Below are positions 11,332-21,370 of a stretch of DNA of 64,000 bases, one piece after another. Each line of letters opens with the position of its first letter. Positions within the stretch are counted from its first letter, which is position 1. The stretch is from Bicyclus anynana. Lineage: Eukaryota; Arthropoda; Insecta; Lepidoptera; Nymphalidae. The notes under the pieces were generated by a model that was not told the origin of the DNA, made no database searches, and saw only the letters and a list, made by a program, of their open reading frames with translations. The position numbers and the translations under genes were made by a program. The stretch lies in NCBI RefSeq assembly GCF_947172395.1, contig NC_069102.1, positions 10,198,442 to 10,262,441 on the forward strand, given 5' to 3'.

Positions 11332-11894
11332 CCATCATCATCCATCATCATCATCATCGAAACCGCCACCATCACCACAACCATCACTATAATCACCATC
11401 AACACAATCGCCATTACCATATACTAGTAGAGAGGTGGTAACAACCTATTCTCAGACCTACCAAATATCACATAAAACTTCATCGAAATCCGTGACACGA
11501 GAATTTTATATATACCTACATTTATATTGTTTCTGCCGACCCCCGCGAGATCAATGCTCGCCATCGACCCCTAGGAAAGTCCATATATATCGTTCTGCGC
11601 GTTGAAGTGTGACTGGACGTGCATATGGACTAACAGGCTAGGTGACACTTTGAGTTTCTATAGCAATCTTTTACTATTTTTTCTTATTAAAATTGGTATA
11701 TTTCAACCCTTATTGCAAGTACGTAATGCATATTGTTTAAATATATGAAATTTATTTGAGTCAACTACCCTATTATGAAGTTTTACCGAATTACATATAT
11801 CTAATTTTTTTTATGTAATGTTTTTGTTTCTCCCGCCAGGAGTCCTGAACACCCCTCGCGAGTGTTGAAGCCAGCGGAAATTACACTTTTATAG
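1366..11894 (+). CDS. HNF4: HNF4 nuclear receptor, nine in-window exons (5' end missing)
   Basis: Hepatocyte nuclear factor 4, a ligand-dependent transcription factor that binds DNA as a homodimer and controls lipid and carbohydrate metabolism; family members hold fatty acids in the ligand pocket. Coding join: 1366-1549, 2323-2417, 5126-5253, 5940-6086, 7464-7584, 8070-8201, 9721-9957, 10932-11070, 11840-11894. All introns are GT-AG and all phases agree; the visible part is 411 residues. The DNA-binding domain shows CAICGDRATGKHYG, the P-box CDGCKGFFRRSVRKNH and the second finger NQCRYCRLRKCFKAGMKKE. The ligand-binding domain shows LLILVEWAKYIPAFTELHLD, VALLRAHAGEHLLLG, ISDRQYDGRGRFGELLLCLP and the helix-12 activation motif LLQEMLLGG, all typical of HNF4. 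The F domain ends FDVAPFKQEPN then a short tail. The first in-window exon begins in phase, so an upstream exon supplies the true start, although a Met at 1374 could serve a short isoform. Partial tandem copies of three exons lie within its introns. Confidence 0.96.
1600..2075 (+). repeat. Decaying tandem copies of the HNF4 DNA-binding exon
   Basis: The 3' part of the first-finger exon plus its donor and intron start is repeated at about 150-bp spacing. The copy at about 1603-1755 is close to identical and still spells DGCKGFFRRSVRKNHLYTCR. A fragment at about 1756-1810, a copy at about 1822-1955 and a weak copy at about 1965-2070 are progressively more diverged. None has an acceptor. They are intronic pseudo-exons, not extra receptors. 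Confidence 0.85.
2323..2417 (+). CDS. HNF4: HNF4 exon: second zinc finger
   Basis: Acceptor TTTCCAG, donor GAAG|GTAAGT. It encodes FSRNCVVDKDKRNQCRYC and RLRKCFKAGMKKE, the second zinc finger with its D-box. The split inside the DNA-binding domain is where HNF4 genes usually carry an intron. Completing base for Arg comes from this exon. Confidence 0.95.
2846..3035 (+). mobile_element. SINE fragment
   Basis: The same family as 999-1318 but in the opposite orientation, ending in GATAATGATGATG. It lies within HNF4 intron 2. It lacks the tRNA-like head and so is a truncated copy. Confidence 0.65.
3590..4960. repeat. Inverted pair of a retroelement-like sequence in HNF4 intron 2
   Basis: The GC-rich block at about 3590-3790 (contains GGGGGGTTTTGG and CAGAAGCATCGCCTGAT) recurs in inverse orientation at about 4730-4960 (ATCAGGTGATGCTTCTGCG, CCAAACCCCCCGGTGACGCC). 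Between them are AT-rich sequence and GGCCTA-type repeats at about 3980-4280. No intact open reading frame is seen. The element class is uncertain. Confidence 0.5.
5126..5253 (+). CDS. HNF4: HNF4 exon: C-terminal extension and hinge
   Basis: Acceptor CATTTCAG, donor GAG|GTCAGT. It encodes AVQNERDRINCRRPSYEE, the C-terminal extension that follows the second zinc finger in HNF4, then a hinge ending in SVVSLLNAELLSRKVIDE, which is the start of the ligand-binding-domain region. Confidence 0.93.
5456..5545 (+). mobile_element. LINE 3' end with a TGATGA tail
   Basis: GGCCTATGTCCAGCAGTGGA followed by a GATGATAATGATTATGATGA tail is the 3' terminus of a LINE family that recurs at 40125, 53120, 58395, 59597 and 60560. 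It is 5'-truncated to under 100 bp and lies in HNF4 intron 3. Confidence 0.65.
5940..6086 (+). CDS. HNF4: HNF4 exon: ligand-binding domain helix 1-3 region
   Basis: Acceptor CGTTAG, donor CAG|GTACTG, phase 0 at both ends. It encodes INDVCDSIKQQLLILVEWAK and YIPAFTELHLDDQ, the nuclear-receptor signature region. The donor is immediately followed by the 42-bp minisatellite, and the reading frame stays open into the intron up to a stop at 7341-7343. Confidence 0.94.
6087..7385 (+). repeat. 42-bp minisatellite filling HNF4 intron 4
   Basis: About 30 tandem units of 42 bp (TACTGACACTTACAGCAGAT then ATAAAGAGGGTCACATCAGG). It begins at the donor base of the 5940-6086 exon and covers about 94% of the intron. 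Two unit types alternate over much of the array (GGTATACTGACAC and GATATACTGACGC), giving an 84-bp higher-order period. One unit carries a 3-bp insertion, so the + frame remains open; a minus frame is also open. The unit encodes a 14-residue period (ILTLTADIKRVTSG) if translated. Confidence 0.95.
7464..7584 (+). CDS. HNF4: HNF4 exon: ligand-binding domain helix 4-6 region
   Basis: Acceptor GTGAGCAG, donor ATCG|GTGAGT. It encodes VALLRAHAGEHLLLGCARRS then LHLSDVLLLGNNCIIAKHNI, completing the nuclear-receptor signature. A near-identical 141-bp copy follows directly, but only this first copy has the usable acceptor in the right frame. Confidence 0.94.
7466..7753 (+). repeat. 141-bp tandem duplication of HNF4 exon 5
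   Basis: The segment from GCG at 7466 to GCTGGCGT is repeated at 7614-7753 with offset 141 bp. The second copy carries the exon sequence and its GTGAGT donor but its only upstream AG (GTGCAG at 7605) would splice out of frame. The copies are nearly identical, so the event is recent or an assembly artefact. Confidence 0.9.
8070..8201 (+). CDS. HNF4: HNF4 exon: ligand-binding domain middle helices
   Basis: Acceptor GCACAG, donor CCCA|GTGAGT. It encodes DGRMDIDISMIGIRVMDEIV and then DDTEFACLKAIVFFDP. Phase 1 at both ends links the previous Ile-His exon and the next AKGLSQPQKIK exon without a frameshift. Confidence 0.95.
8202..9720. mobile_element. HNF4 intron 6: MITE-like copy and GGAGTTTACTC element
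   Basis: About 8440-8645 is an element that recurs inverted at about 10620-10760 (AGTAGATGGCGTTCTTAGAG). The region 8650-9080 is AT-rich without a gene. Positions 9092-9711 hold a GGAGTTTACTC...GAGTAAACTCC element with a T-rich right end that runs into the exon 7 acceptor. Related copies are at 30145-30601, 31608-32165, 42423-42735 and 57230-57535. Confidence 0.65.
9721..9957 (+). CDS. HNF4: HNF4 exon: ligand-binding domain C-terminal helices and AF-2
   Basis: Acceptor CTTTTTTTTTCCAG, donor GGAG|GTACGG. It encodes AKGLSQPQKIKQLRYQIQIN, YISDRQYDGRGRFGELLLC, SITWQMIEQIQFAKLFG and the AF-2 helix SLLQEMLLG. The polypyrimidine tract belongs to a transposable-element end. The last 120 bp are copied twice downstream. 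Confidence 0.96.
9837..10166 (+). repeat. Triplicated 3' end of HNF4 exon 7
   Basis: The block CTGCTGCTGTGTCTGCCGCC... at 9837 recurs at 9981 (offset 144) and 10117 (offset 136). The second copy covers the whole exon end including the AF-2 codons; the third stops after GTGGCAGATGAGCGAG. Copies are near-identical. They follow the true donor at 9958, so they are intronic. Confidence 0.9.
10932..11070 (+). CDS. HNF4: HNF4 exon: F domain
   Basis: Acceptor GGGCGTAG, donor ACGC|GTGAGT. It encodes a Pro/Ser/Glu-rich F domain ending in VFDVAPFKQEPN. It is GC-rich against AT-rich surroundings and in phase with both neighbours. The (ATC)n microsatellite begins about 20 bp into the following intron. 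Confidence 0.88.
11089..11430 (+). repeat. (ATC)n microsatellite in HNF4 intron 8
   Basis: Runs of CATCAT interspersed with GAAACCGCCACC motifs and an inverted stretch GTGATGATGGTGGTGGCGGT. It begins about 20 bp after the 11070 donor. Poly-His, poly-Ser and poly-Asp open frames here are by-products of the repeat. Confidence 0.9.
11840..11894 (+). CDS. HNF4: HNF4 terminal exon, coding part
   Basis: Acceptor CCCGCCAG joined in phase to the F-domain exon gives ASPEHPSRVLKPAEITLL then TAG at 11892-11894. The total in-window coding length is then an exact multiple of three. The 3' UTR runs into AT-rich sequence with AATAAA signals at 12272 and 12425, but which one is used cannot be told. Confidence 0.8.
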
Positions 11895-14800
11895 TCATCT
11901 ATATATCATATACACAAAATATATCATATAATATTAGGGACACAAGGCATTATTGTACTAATTATAAAAAAACTAAGGAAAAAAATTTCAAATATATTTA
12001 TAATTCGAAATCAGTAAATCAGGCAGCTGTATTTAAAATGGAAATGTTTGTTGTAATATAACAAGAATATTTTACTAAGAAATATTAAATTAAGCAGCGA
12101 ATTGCTTCAAAGTAAAATTGACCTTAAATCGCTTGTAAAATAAGGTCCACTTTACTTATTAAAAGTAATTTACATTCATATTTGAATGACAAATTGTGAA
12201 TGCATTTTGCATGAAAAGAAACTGAATATTTTATTGTATTGATAAATATTAATTATATAAACTTTCATAGTAATAAATAAAAAAAACTGTAATAATATCG
12301 GTATTTTTTGAATATGGCGAAATTTTGTAACTTTTGTTATTTATAATGTATTAGACAAAAAACACTATTCTAAATTTAAATAAAAATAATATTTACCAAA
12401 TTTTGGACCTATATATTATTAGGAAATAAAGTTAAGGATTAGAAAATTTTATAATTTATTTTCGCACGTCTATAAAGAATATTTTTGAAAATATTTACAT
12501 AAACTATATAGAATCATTTGATACTTGGTTTTGCGATAGGTACAGATTCCAGAATTTATTATTCCCTTTTATGTTTAGAAAATAGGCTCGAAATAGTTAT
12601 AGCTTACTGTTGAAATACACCAGACCCTTTAGCCAAGTGGCACGTCGATTCTCTTTCTACAAACGCTAACGCTTCGAAAACGAAAAAAATGTATAGGAAT
12701 GACAAATCCGATCGATAACTTGATCACGTGACCTGTCGAGAGCAAATGTCATTCCCATACATTTGTGAATTATCGAAGCGTTTGCGATCGTAGAAAAAGA
12801 ATCGACGTACCACTTGGCTACAAGCCCAGTTTACATACATTTTTTAAACATAACTTTTTTGCACAAAATATGCCATGACGTAAACACAAGCCTGTATCGG
12901 TTTTTGGAGATTTTGGTTTATGTTTAAATCAGATATTTTCTTAATTTAGTTACCATTATTCTTAGGTAGGGAGTAGGTGAGGGTTATGAATTTTTATTAT
13001 AATTTTCTTCTGCGTGATTTATTACGAATGTGGTATTATTTGACGCTATTTGGTGATCTTCTAAATTATAATCAAGTCATGATAGTAAGATACTTTCTAT
13101 GAAATGTATATTCAACTTTTATCCAATTAGGAAACCTGCAATAAGTGTCAGTTGTAATGTATGACTTTGTAGAATAACGAGTATTCGTTCTTTGTCGTTT
13201 TGTATGATCACATAAATTAATTATATGATCACAAAATATATTTATACAGGGTGCTGGGGAGTATTTCCCGTAACTTGAAGGTGTTGACGAGTCCACTTAT
13301 AGGAGCCGAAGAACTGCATAACTAACATTTTTTAAACTAAAAAATAATTTTTTTTTATATTTTCATACAAAGTAATTCAAATAATTCCCAATATCCATGT
13401 AACACACTTTATTTATCCTTGCATTTTAAAACTTTATATTTTGGATACGTCATAATTATAAGGATGCGTATACATTTTAAGATCTTTTAATAAAATAATA
13501 ATATTTACTCCGCAAATATAAATTTTAGAATGTTGAACATTTTAAATTAATTTTCGGTAAAGAATATAACTGGAAGTTATGGGAAGTGCTACACACCCTG
13601 TATTATATTGAGTCTGCAATTTTTTTCATAATCTTGTATCTATGATTGCCGCATTTTAACATAGCGGGTTTTATATATACCCCAAGAATCAAACACGAAT
13701 TAAATGCATATGCAGACGATCTCTTTTATAAAAAATCTGCTTTATATGATATACTTACGAATTTTAAATCATAGGCATCAAACCCTATTCATTGCCACTT
13801 CTACTACTTCTAAAGTAGTGGAAACTTGCCATGCCAACATATGTGTTGAGACTTGTGGCAGTCTTAGAAATCGATTAATGTCTGGCCGCTCAGAAATTGT
13901 GTTTCTGTCAGGTAGTTATCGAATGGGCGATGTAACTTCGAACTGGCGTACAAGTTTGATGAAGTGCGCTGTTTCAAGGTTATGCCAACTGTTTGTCTTT
14001 GTGACAAAAAACGAGGCAATTGTAATTGAATGTTTGTCCCATTCGATTACGACATTAGAAACGCAATCTCTGAGCGGCCGGATTAAAAAAATCGCGTAAA
14101 TAGAATTGGTTCCTAATTGGTGCTAAATCAACCCTCTATAACACAATATCAATATGAATATAGATTTAAGTTTAAGTGCCTTTCTCGTATGCTACATAGA
14201 AATAGATCTAATTTTCTAGACTTACGGCATTATAATTTCATACCATTTGACGGTAGGTATATAAAGTTTACTTTTTAGCAAAGTGATGTGAAATTATAGT
14301 GAGCTACGCATTGACCTCTTATAATAAAGGGACGCACAATCATGTAGAAAAATTCACTTAAAAACTGACCAATTTAGCTTTGACAGTTTTAAAATTATTG
14401 GTAAATTATACCTAAAGGCCTGTAAATTTAGTCTAATATTCAATAAAATCCCAAATTCAGAGCAAATTCAATTCAGTTTAAGGTTGAATTTGCAAATTCG
14501 ACTACTTGAATTGAGTGCCAAGAAGTTGTGTTTGGCACTCATTGAGTGGGGACGTTTTTTGGTCGCCGATTGTGCATCCACTTTTTAATATGAGATCGAT
14601 GGAGTTACGCCGTTTTATATAAGTAATATACCTAATTTTTATTGTAATCGTAGACTGAATATGAAATGGCAGTGTTTTACCTGTTAGCTTGTTATTTTTG
14701 TACCACTATTTAATGCTCAATGTATTCTTATCGGATTGGGTGGTATCTGTGTATGCCAAATCGGTGAAAGTTTATTTTATTATGTAGTTAAAAGGGTTTG

Positions 14801-15764
14801 TCTGTAGATTTACAGCATACATGTAATAGGTGCCTTATATTTGTAGAGGTGTATTGTTGATTGTACATACCATGTTATGAATTGTTTTAGATTATATTTG
14901 ATGAAATAAATAATCTGTTACGATATGTGGCTTTGATTTTATATCTACCTTCACATCAAAGTAAAATTAGTATTATTGTTAAGTGGAATATCATTGAAAT
15001 AATTAAGTAAGAAAATGAGAAATTCCATGTTTTGCACACGGATTAAAAGAATAATAGGTAGATAGATCGCACAGAACACAGCTGTGATGCAGCCATTCCA
15101 AAAATTAATACATTTTCGAGTCAATACGACTTCAATATTATTCATTAATTTTCAATATTATTCAAGAGGAATGGCGTCTTATGTTGTTAAATATTAATTA
15201 AAAACTGTTCAAAAAATGTAAAAAATTAATGTGGAGTATTTTTTATCTTTCCTTGATTATGTAGTCTATATTACGATATTAATTTACGTAATTGTTGTTA
15301 GTAATAGGTAGGAATTATGAAAAAAGTTTGTATATGGTAACTGGTACTCATCTGAACATTTTCTATTCTGTGGTTTTTAGTTTAACTAGGAAACATTTTC
15401 TATAATTGAATGTTGGTTGGTAATGTTTGCGTTTTGAAAGTGTTCTACGTTCGATTCCCATCTCCGTTCAATGTAAAAAATTATATTTTCTACATTTATT
15501 AAGGTCTGGTCTGGTGGTAGACCGTGGCTAGTTACCGGCAAAGACGTACCGCCAAGAGAATAAGCGTTTCGGTATAATTTGCCAAATTGGTAGAAAAACT
15601 CTTACTTATCTCTTCAATCTTCCTACGTACTACTTCTTTCCTTTCCTTGCATTATTTCTGAGCATGTGAAATACATTGAACAAAAAAAGAATAAATAAAA
15701 ATTAAATAACATCTATTAAACTTCATATAAAATTACATCTAAAAACTAGATATTCAAACACAAT
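11895..15764. repeat. HNF4 3' flank: AT-rich DNA with fold-back elements
   Basis: No gene is supported. About 12627-12833 is a fold-back element with roughly 45-bp inverted arms (TAGCCAAGTGGCACGTCGAT). About 13245-13605 is a MITE with CAGGGTG/CACCCTG ends. About 13860-14096 is another inverted pair around TCTGGCCGCTCAGA, which creates an incidental 131-codon open frame. About 14270-14600 recurs in inverse orientation at about 30960-31270 (TTGAGTGCCAAGAAGTTGTG). Confidence 0.6.
12272..12430 (+). terminator. Candidate HNF4 poly(A) signals
   Basis: AATAAA hexamers at 12272-12277 and 12425-12430 lie 380-540 bp after the HNF4 stop in AT-rich sequence. They are the first on this strand after the stop that are suitably placed; a further one is at 14905. 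No experimental support is available. Confidence 0.35.
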
Positions 15765-15917
15765 TCAGGGCTTTTCTTCCACGTCCATATAACCCTTCCT
15801 GGATTCAGATTTGTTCATGCAGTAGAGGATTATCACTGAGAGAGCAGACAAAGCAGACATTGCCAGAATAGGTAAAAACACTGGCAACATGACTAACAAG
15901 ATGTAGAATAACTTAAA
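15765..15917 (-). CDS. Possible C-terminal transmembrane exon, unidentified
   Basis: On the minus strand an open frame from about 15917 to TGA at 15765-15767 reads about nine hydrophobic residues, then Met at 15890 and 41 codons: a hydrophobic helix (LPILAMSALSALSVIILYC) followed by a short polar tail MNKSESRKGYMDVEEKP. This looks like a single-pass membrane anchor with a cytoplasmic tail, and is faintly like CD36/scavenger-receptor B C-termini. No partner exon was found and the acceptor (TTTAAG) is weak. It could be a terminal exon, a microprotein, or a relic. Confidence 0.3.
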   Translation of the reverse strand, partial: FKLFYILLVMLPVFLPILAMSALSALSVIILYCMNKSESRKGYMDVEEKP

Positions 15918-17896
15918 TTAGTCTCCAAAGTTTCGTATCTGTTCTGATTCTGAGTTAATGTTTTTTGGATTTATTCACTGAATAAGTTGTATAATATAGA
16001 TTAACTTTTTGTATTCAAGAGAAACAACACTTGTAATAAAAATAGGTAAATATCAAGTAGCTTGACAGACATTTGTCAAATGCAAAGATTAAATTAAATT
16101 TAAAGGTCAAATGTTTTGGGTTTTGACAAAGATAATAAAATGATTGTCAAGCAGTACTTACTCTGTATGAATATTAAAAATCCTCCGAGACTGTTGCAGA
16201 GGTGTGTTATTCCATTAATGTTATCATCATACCCATGTTCGGCTCACTGGTGAGCACGAGTCTCCTCTCAGAATGAGAGGGCTTAGGCCAATAGTCTACC
16301 ATGCTGGCCTAATGCGGATTGGCATTAATGTTATAAACGTTATAAATGTGAAGGTTTGAATTATGGCAGGCGCCCACTCCACAGAACAAGTGAACAGATT
16401 TTGATGAATTTTAGGACTTGAATGAAACTTTTGATAATCAGGTATCAGCGGCGAAGAGTTCACACAAGTCGATTCCCGCCGGGTTTCCTTTAAAAATCCA
16501 TGCAAATTGTTGTACTGTATACAGGGTGATTCGGACTTAAGTACCGATATTTTTTTTCGTGGTTCAGTATCATTAATAGAACATAAATCTACAAACAGTT
16601 CGATACATTTTATGTAATTTTTTTTTATCAATTTATGTCTCAGAAATAACAAAATAATGGACACATTACCAAACAAACTGCGCAAATGCTGGCGGCACTT
16701 TGTAAGACGCCGACAAAGAAATACCGGCCGTAGGCATATCGCTTCGGCTTCGACTGACGGGGGTGGCAGAGGTGAGGGGATCGAAAAATCCCTGAGGACG
16801 CCTACCAAATTGCCGATGGGCGACCAGTGACAGACAATCTGCCGTCGCTTGCGCATTTACTATGTCGGGATTTTCAAATCGCGACTATTACGAAATGGGG
16901 CGAGTGTATTTGCTCAGCAATGAACGCCTTCGTGCAGCTTGCACAATGTACGAGTGAGTGTAGTATTTACATTCATCAATGATATCTACTTAAGATATCA
17001 TTGATGAATGTAAATATGCTGATTACAATTTTTTAAATACGCCTTTGATGCAAAAGTTTGCGTAATAATAATCATCATTTGTATTTCACTATTTCAATCG
17101 AAAGTTCATAGTTTTTATTATTATTATTACGCATGCACTTCAGGCATTATTGATGGTCCTAAGCCCAATAAAGTATGAAAGGAATATCGGTACTCAGCTC
17201 AAAAGTGACGACCTTTAATTATTATAAAAATAATAGGTACCAAACAAAAATAAAATAAACGCACAAAGGTCAACGGCCCTCGGCGCGGGCGCTCGCTAAC
17301 GTAGTACCTACCAGCTGATTTTGTAGTTGCCTATTACCTAGTACAGCGATAGGGTGACCCTCAAATTCTGTTTAAACGTAAATAACTTTAGCTAACGATA
17401 ACTTTGTTATTTTTGAGTTAAAAAAAAAAGAAAAAATACGTGTTCATTAAATTTTGTTTATGTACAAAATATAAAAATATCCGTACTTGAAAAAATTTCT
17501 TCCTGTATAGAAACTGGATATTCTTTGGGACAGCTTACCTTCATCTAAATTCCATCCATCGCCACTTTTAGGTATTATTATTTATTTATCGAGGCAATGT
17601 ATTCATCGTTTTATTTGATCTGTCTGCTATACTAGGGGTTTTTATAAAAACTTGGGTAGATTTAAAAGTAAAACCGATTAAAAATAAATCTTTATTTAGA
17701 TAAGTATAACAGATACCTACAGGATACAAATTATAATTGTAATACAATTTTTTCATTATTTTCCGTTTTAATAACGGTTACGTAGAGTAAACATTAGTTA
17801 GTACAACAATGTTGTCGTGCACTAAACAAGTTATGTACCAAGTAAAGTTTACTCCATATGAGCTCTATTAAAGTCTATGTTCGTTTAATATAAATA
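15918..17896. repeat. Gene-free stretch with SINE fragment and a hairpin
   Basis: Contains a SINE fragment at about 16224-16325, a MITE-type end TACAGGGTGATTCGG near 16520, and a perfect 22-bp-arm palindrome at 16965-17015. The remainder is AT-rich and shows no gene. Confidence 0.5.
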
Positions 17897-18194
17897 TAAC
17901 CGTTTTCCCCCCAAAGGGCAGAAAACGATTATTTAGGTTTCAGCCAAAGCTTGATCCACTTACGAGATTACCCTCCAAATTTTGCCCGTTTGCAGTGTTC
18001 CTACCCTACATTTCATTGGGTAAATGAGGTTTTGACATAACATCACGCCGTCATCCGCCGGCATGTCGCTTGACAGTTGTCAATGTCAATCAGTACTCTC
18101 GTAAGCCGGCAAGGCATGAAATTTTAGTGGATCAAGCTTTGGCTGAAACCTAAATAATCGTTTTCTGCCCTTTGGGGGGAAAACGGTTATATTT
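17897..18194. mobile_element. MITE with long inverted repeats
   Basis: Arms of about 70 bp (ATAACCGTTTTCCCCCCAAA ... and its reverse complement) flank about 150 bp of internal sequence. The internal part (CCAAATTTTGCCCGTTTGCA ... GTCAATCAGTAC) matches the inner right end of the neighbouring large element at 23507-23630, so it is an internally deleted relative. TA flanks both sides. Confidence 0.75.
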
Positions 18195-19199
18195 AGGTGT
18201 TCGAGCCTTCAGCTTGATCCACTTACGAGATGTGTTTATATTCTGCCGGCGATGGCAAGGCGTACTGTGATGACCATTTTTTATGATAGTAAAAGAAATG
18301 ATAATCATTATACATGTAAATTAATGATCAACGACGTTTAAATTATCAGTATATAAATCAGTATATTATCAGTGATTATCATAGAGACAAAATATTTTTC
18401 TCATCTCTGAAGTAATTAACTAGATATCAAATTTAATTGATATTAAAATTATTGTCATTTAATTAATCACAGTTAATAATGTAGATTTCACCCAAAAGTA
18501 ACACACATATTTTTATTAATTGATATTTTATTTAATGGTAAAAACAAAACCTATACAACCCATATATTCATTTAAATTGGTGTAAATATGCTGCACTTAA
18601 TGCTGTAAAGTAGTAAAGTAAACCTCAAAACATCTGACGAACTTCTTCAAGACAGCGTAGATATATTGACTACACACTTTAAATTTCTATTGTATTTTAT
18701 TAAATCTGTATTTACAGATGCTTTTAAAATTATCTGAGAAAGCTGAAAACGTGCTAATTTCAATAAGCTTCGCAGTTATACCGAAATGACTGCGAGCAGC
18801 TACTTTAATCTTTGTCTTCTGCTAGACATAATAAACAAACCAGATTCATTGACATGTCCAATAATTTCTTTACCCAAATATAACAAATTTGTAATATCAG
18901 TTTGTACTAATAGATATAGCCCTCTGACTACATAAAGTTAACCAAACCAATGTTGGATCTGTATTTTGTCAGAACCGTACTGTGTATAGTCAAAACATGA
19001 ACTCTCCACTCAAGATAAAAACAAGGAGTCATGACATGCTACTTAAAATAAGCTATCAGTTGAGTATATAAATAGACTCATGGTGACCAACCATATTAGA
19101 GGTTTTGGTTTTAAAATTGGTTTCAATGCTAGTCTAACTTTAGGTTGATCAAGTACCTAGGTAATTATCTACTCGATAATTTTTGGGTTTATAAACCTA

Positions 19200-21370
19200 T
19201 TTGACTAAGGATTTCTAAAGATCAATAGTTCTGAGTACGAGTTCTGATTTAATTATTAAGTATTTGCAAAAATGAAGTCCTACCGAAGTAGGATCTAACT
19301 GTTAACCCATTCCAACATATCCAGGCTTGATTACACGTATTAATTGTGAATTTACGCCAAGCTGTTTCTAAAATATTCTGTCCTCTGTTGCCAAGGACCT
19401 TAGTAGTACAGCAAGCACATACAATATGTTACTGAATGTGACCTGTTGGTACTCGCGAAAGAAATGTTAGATTGTTAATTGTAAATGGTTGGCTCTTGGT
19501 TCTCTGGTACAATGGAGACCTGGAGAAGAGGAATATCATAAACTTTCTCTCCTATCTGGAGCTACCAGAAGATAGGTTCTCAAGCAGTGATTAAGATGTC
19601 TCGAATTATAGGTACTAGCGTTGAAGATGGAAATAAGCTAGGGCCACCACAGCCTTTAGTTTAAGTCTTTGCTGAAGACGTCGACGAATGGGCAATACTA
19701 GAAAAGCAATCATATTTTAGATTGGTTAGATCACTGCCCTTGTACTGGTAAACAAGTCTACTTCTGGTTTTTCCATCACCTTGAATGATGTCTGAAGAGC
19801 TTCGTAACTTTAGGATTTAATCTTGCAATTCTAATAATCGGTATAGACCCGTCTATAATCCCAGAAAAGTACCTGGCTTAGGTATATTTGAAGTTGGTTA
19901 GCTAAATCTAGAATTTACTGCTTAATGCAAAGAGGTATAGATCTATATATTTGTTATCTTCTTGAAATATTGCATACAGTTTTTTCTATCTAAGGTCCTT
20001 TCTCACTCGCTCTCTCATAAAAAAATCCAATACAATCCATAATATCTCTTTAAGCTTGTGTCAAACATGTTGCCGTTCATTTTAGAAACTGTTTATGAAT
20101 ATTAAGTTTCTTATAGTTCTCTACTGAATCCTACTGCATCTGATGTTATAAAATTTCAAGTAGATGGTCTTCTCTAATAGGTATGCAGATATATTGTATA
20201 ATGTATACTGAATGAGGCGAGGAGCATGCATAATTTATAAATATTATACACTGCTATAACAGTTGCAAGCCACCATGCCCACCAGCGAAATTTCTTTATG
20301 AGTAAGTAGCATTTCTTGACTGTTCTTTTGTACTGTCTTTGGCGACATACAGGCGATTTTCCTATTTGTGTTGACATGAGATTGAATTTTCGATAGTTTA
20401 TATAGATACCACCCAATATTGGGTAGCTGTATCTACCACCTATATGATGAATAGAGGCAGTATGCTTGAATCGTTGTTAAAAAGAATATCATCTATAAGT
20501 AAAGTAACTAAGTATAAGTAGAATGAAATCTGAATTACTTAGCTAAATATATATCCATTAACAAATCTATACAGAGTTATCATTCTACAAAGTAGACATT
20601 TTTCAAAAGTTTAAGAACAGAAACCGTCTATGAGGCAGGGAAAGATGTGGCTTGTGATACCTTTGCCTGTACGTTCAAGATATATAAAGCGACGGAATGA
20701 TTGTATCGGCAAATCAAATAAGCTCTTGTGGGCAAGAGTAATTAATTAATACGGCCATATTTTCCCCTTGAAGGAGAAGGAAATATTTATTCGTTCCTAA
20801 CTCTCATAATTTCCCCACAATATATGTATTATATGAAAAAATTTCCATAGATTAATTTTAAATCTATCATATATGACAGATTGACAAACTTAGAGAAGAA
20901 ATGCAAACAAAGTGTAATTTTAGATCCAGGCACACTTAATTAAGTGCATGAATATTTTGAGCACTAAGATCTTTTCTGACTTCAAATATAATTTATTTAT
21001 TTTTCCTTCTCATATTTAGTTCGTGGACATTTTCTCGAGCCATAGCTTCTATGGAGTGACCTGTTTTAATTGGGTCTGGTACCGGGAATCGAACCCGAGT
21101 CTTTATGTGTGAGCCAAGTATCTAGCCAATAATGACTAACCCATACCGGAAAATATTTATTTATTACATCTTGCATTTTAATATGATAAAGCCAGTTGAC
21201 TTTCGGTGGCTAAATGGGTGTTGTACAGTGAAATACATTGCAAAAGATTGTGGAATCTCTTATTTGAGGCTTTATATATAGGTCTCAGGCATTGTATGAT
21301 TGCCACCCTTTTTGTATCTAAAGTGCAGTCATGTATCACGAGTATCTGAAGTGCAACATTTACTGTCACT
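19200..21370 (-). pseudogene. Decayed DIRS-like reverse transcriptase/RNase H fragments
   Basis: Two minus-strand relics in the order expected for a DIRS-type pol: RVAIIQCLRPIYKASNKRFH near 21250-21310, similar to the segment before the conserved Gly of the thumb, and MEKPEVDLFTSTR near 19735-19775. Both are broken by stops and frameshifts, and extra DNA separates them. The family assignment rests on motif memory only. Confidence 0.4.

Noticed and set aside
11071..11427. Poly-His, poly-Ser, poly-Met and poly-Asp frames
   Set aside because: Translation of an (ATC)n microsatellite.
13704..14099. 131-codon frame
   Set aside because: Created by inverted arms of a fold-back element; no protein family resemblance.
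16296..16856. 186-codon minus frame
   Set aside because: Overlaps a SINE fragment and MITE-like ends, has no recognisable motif.
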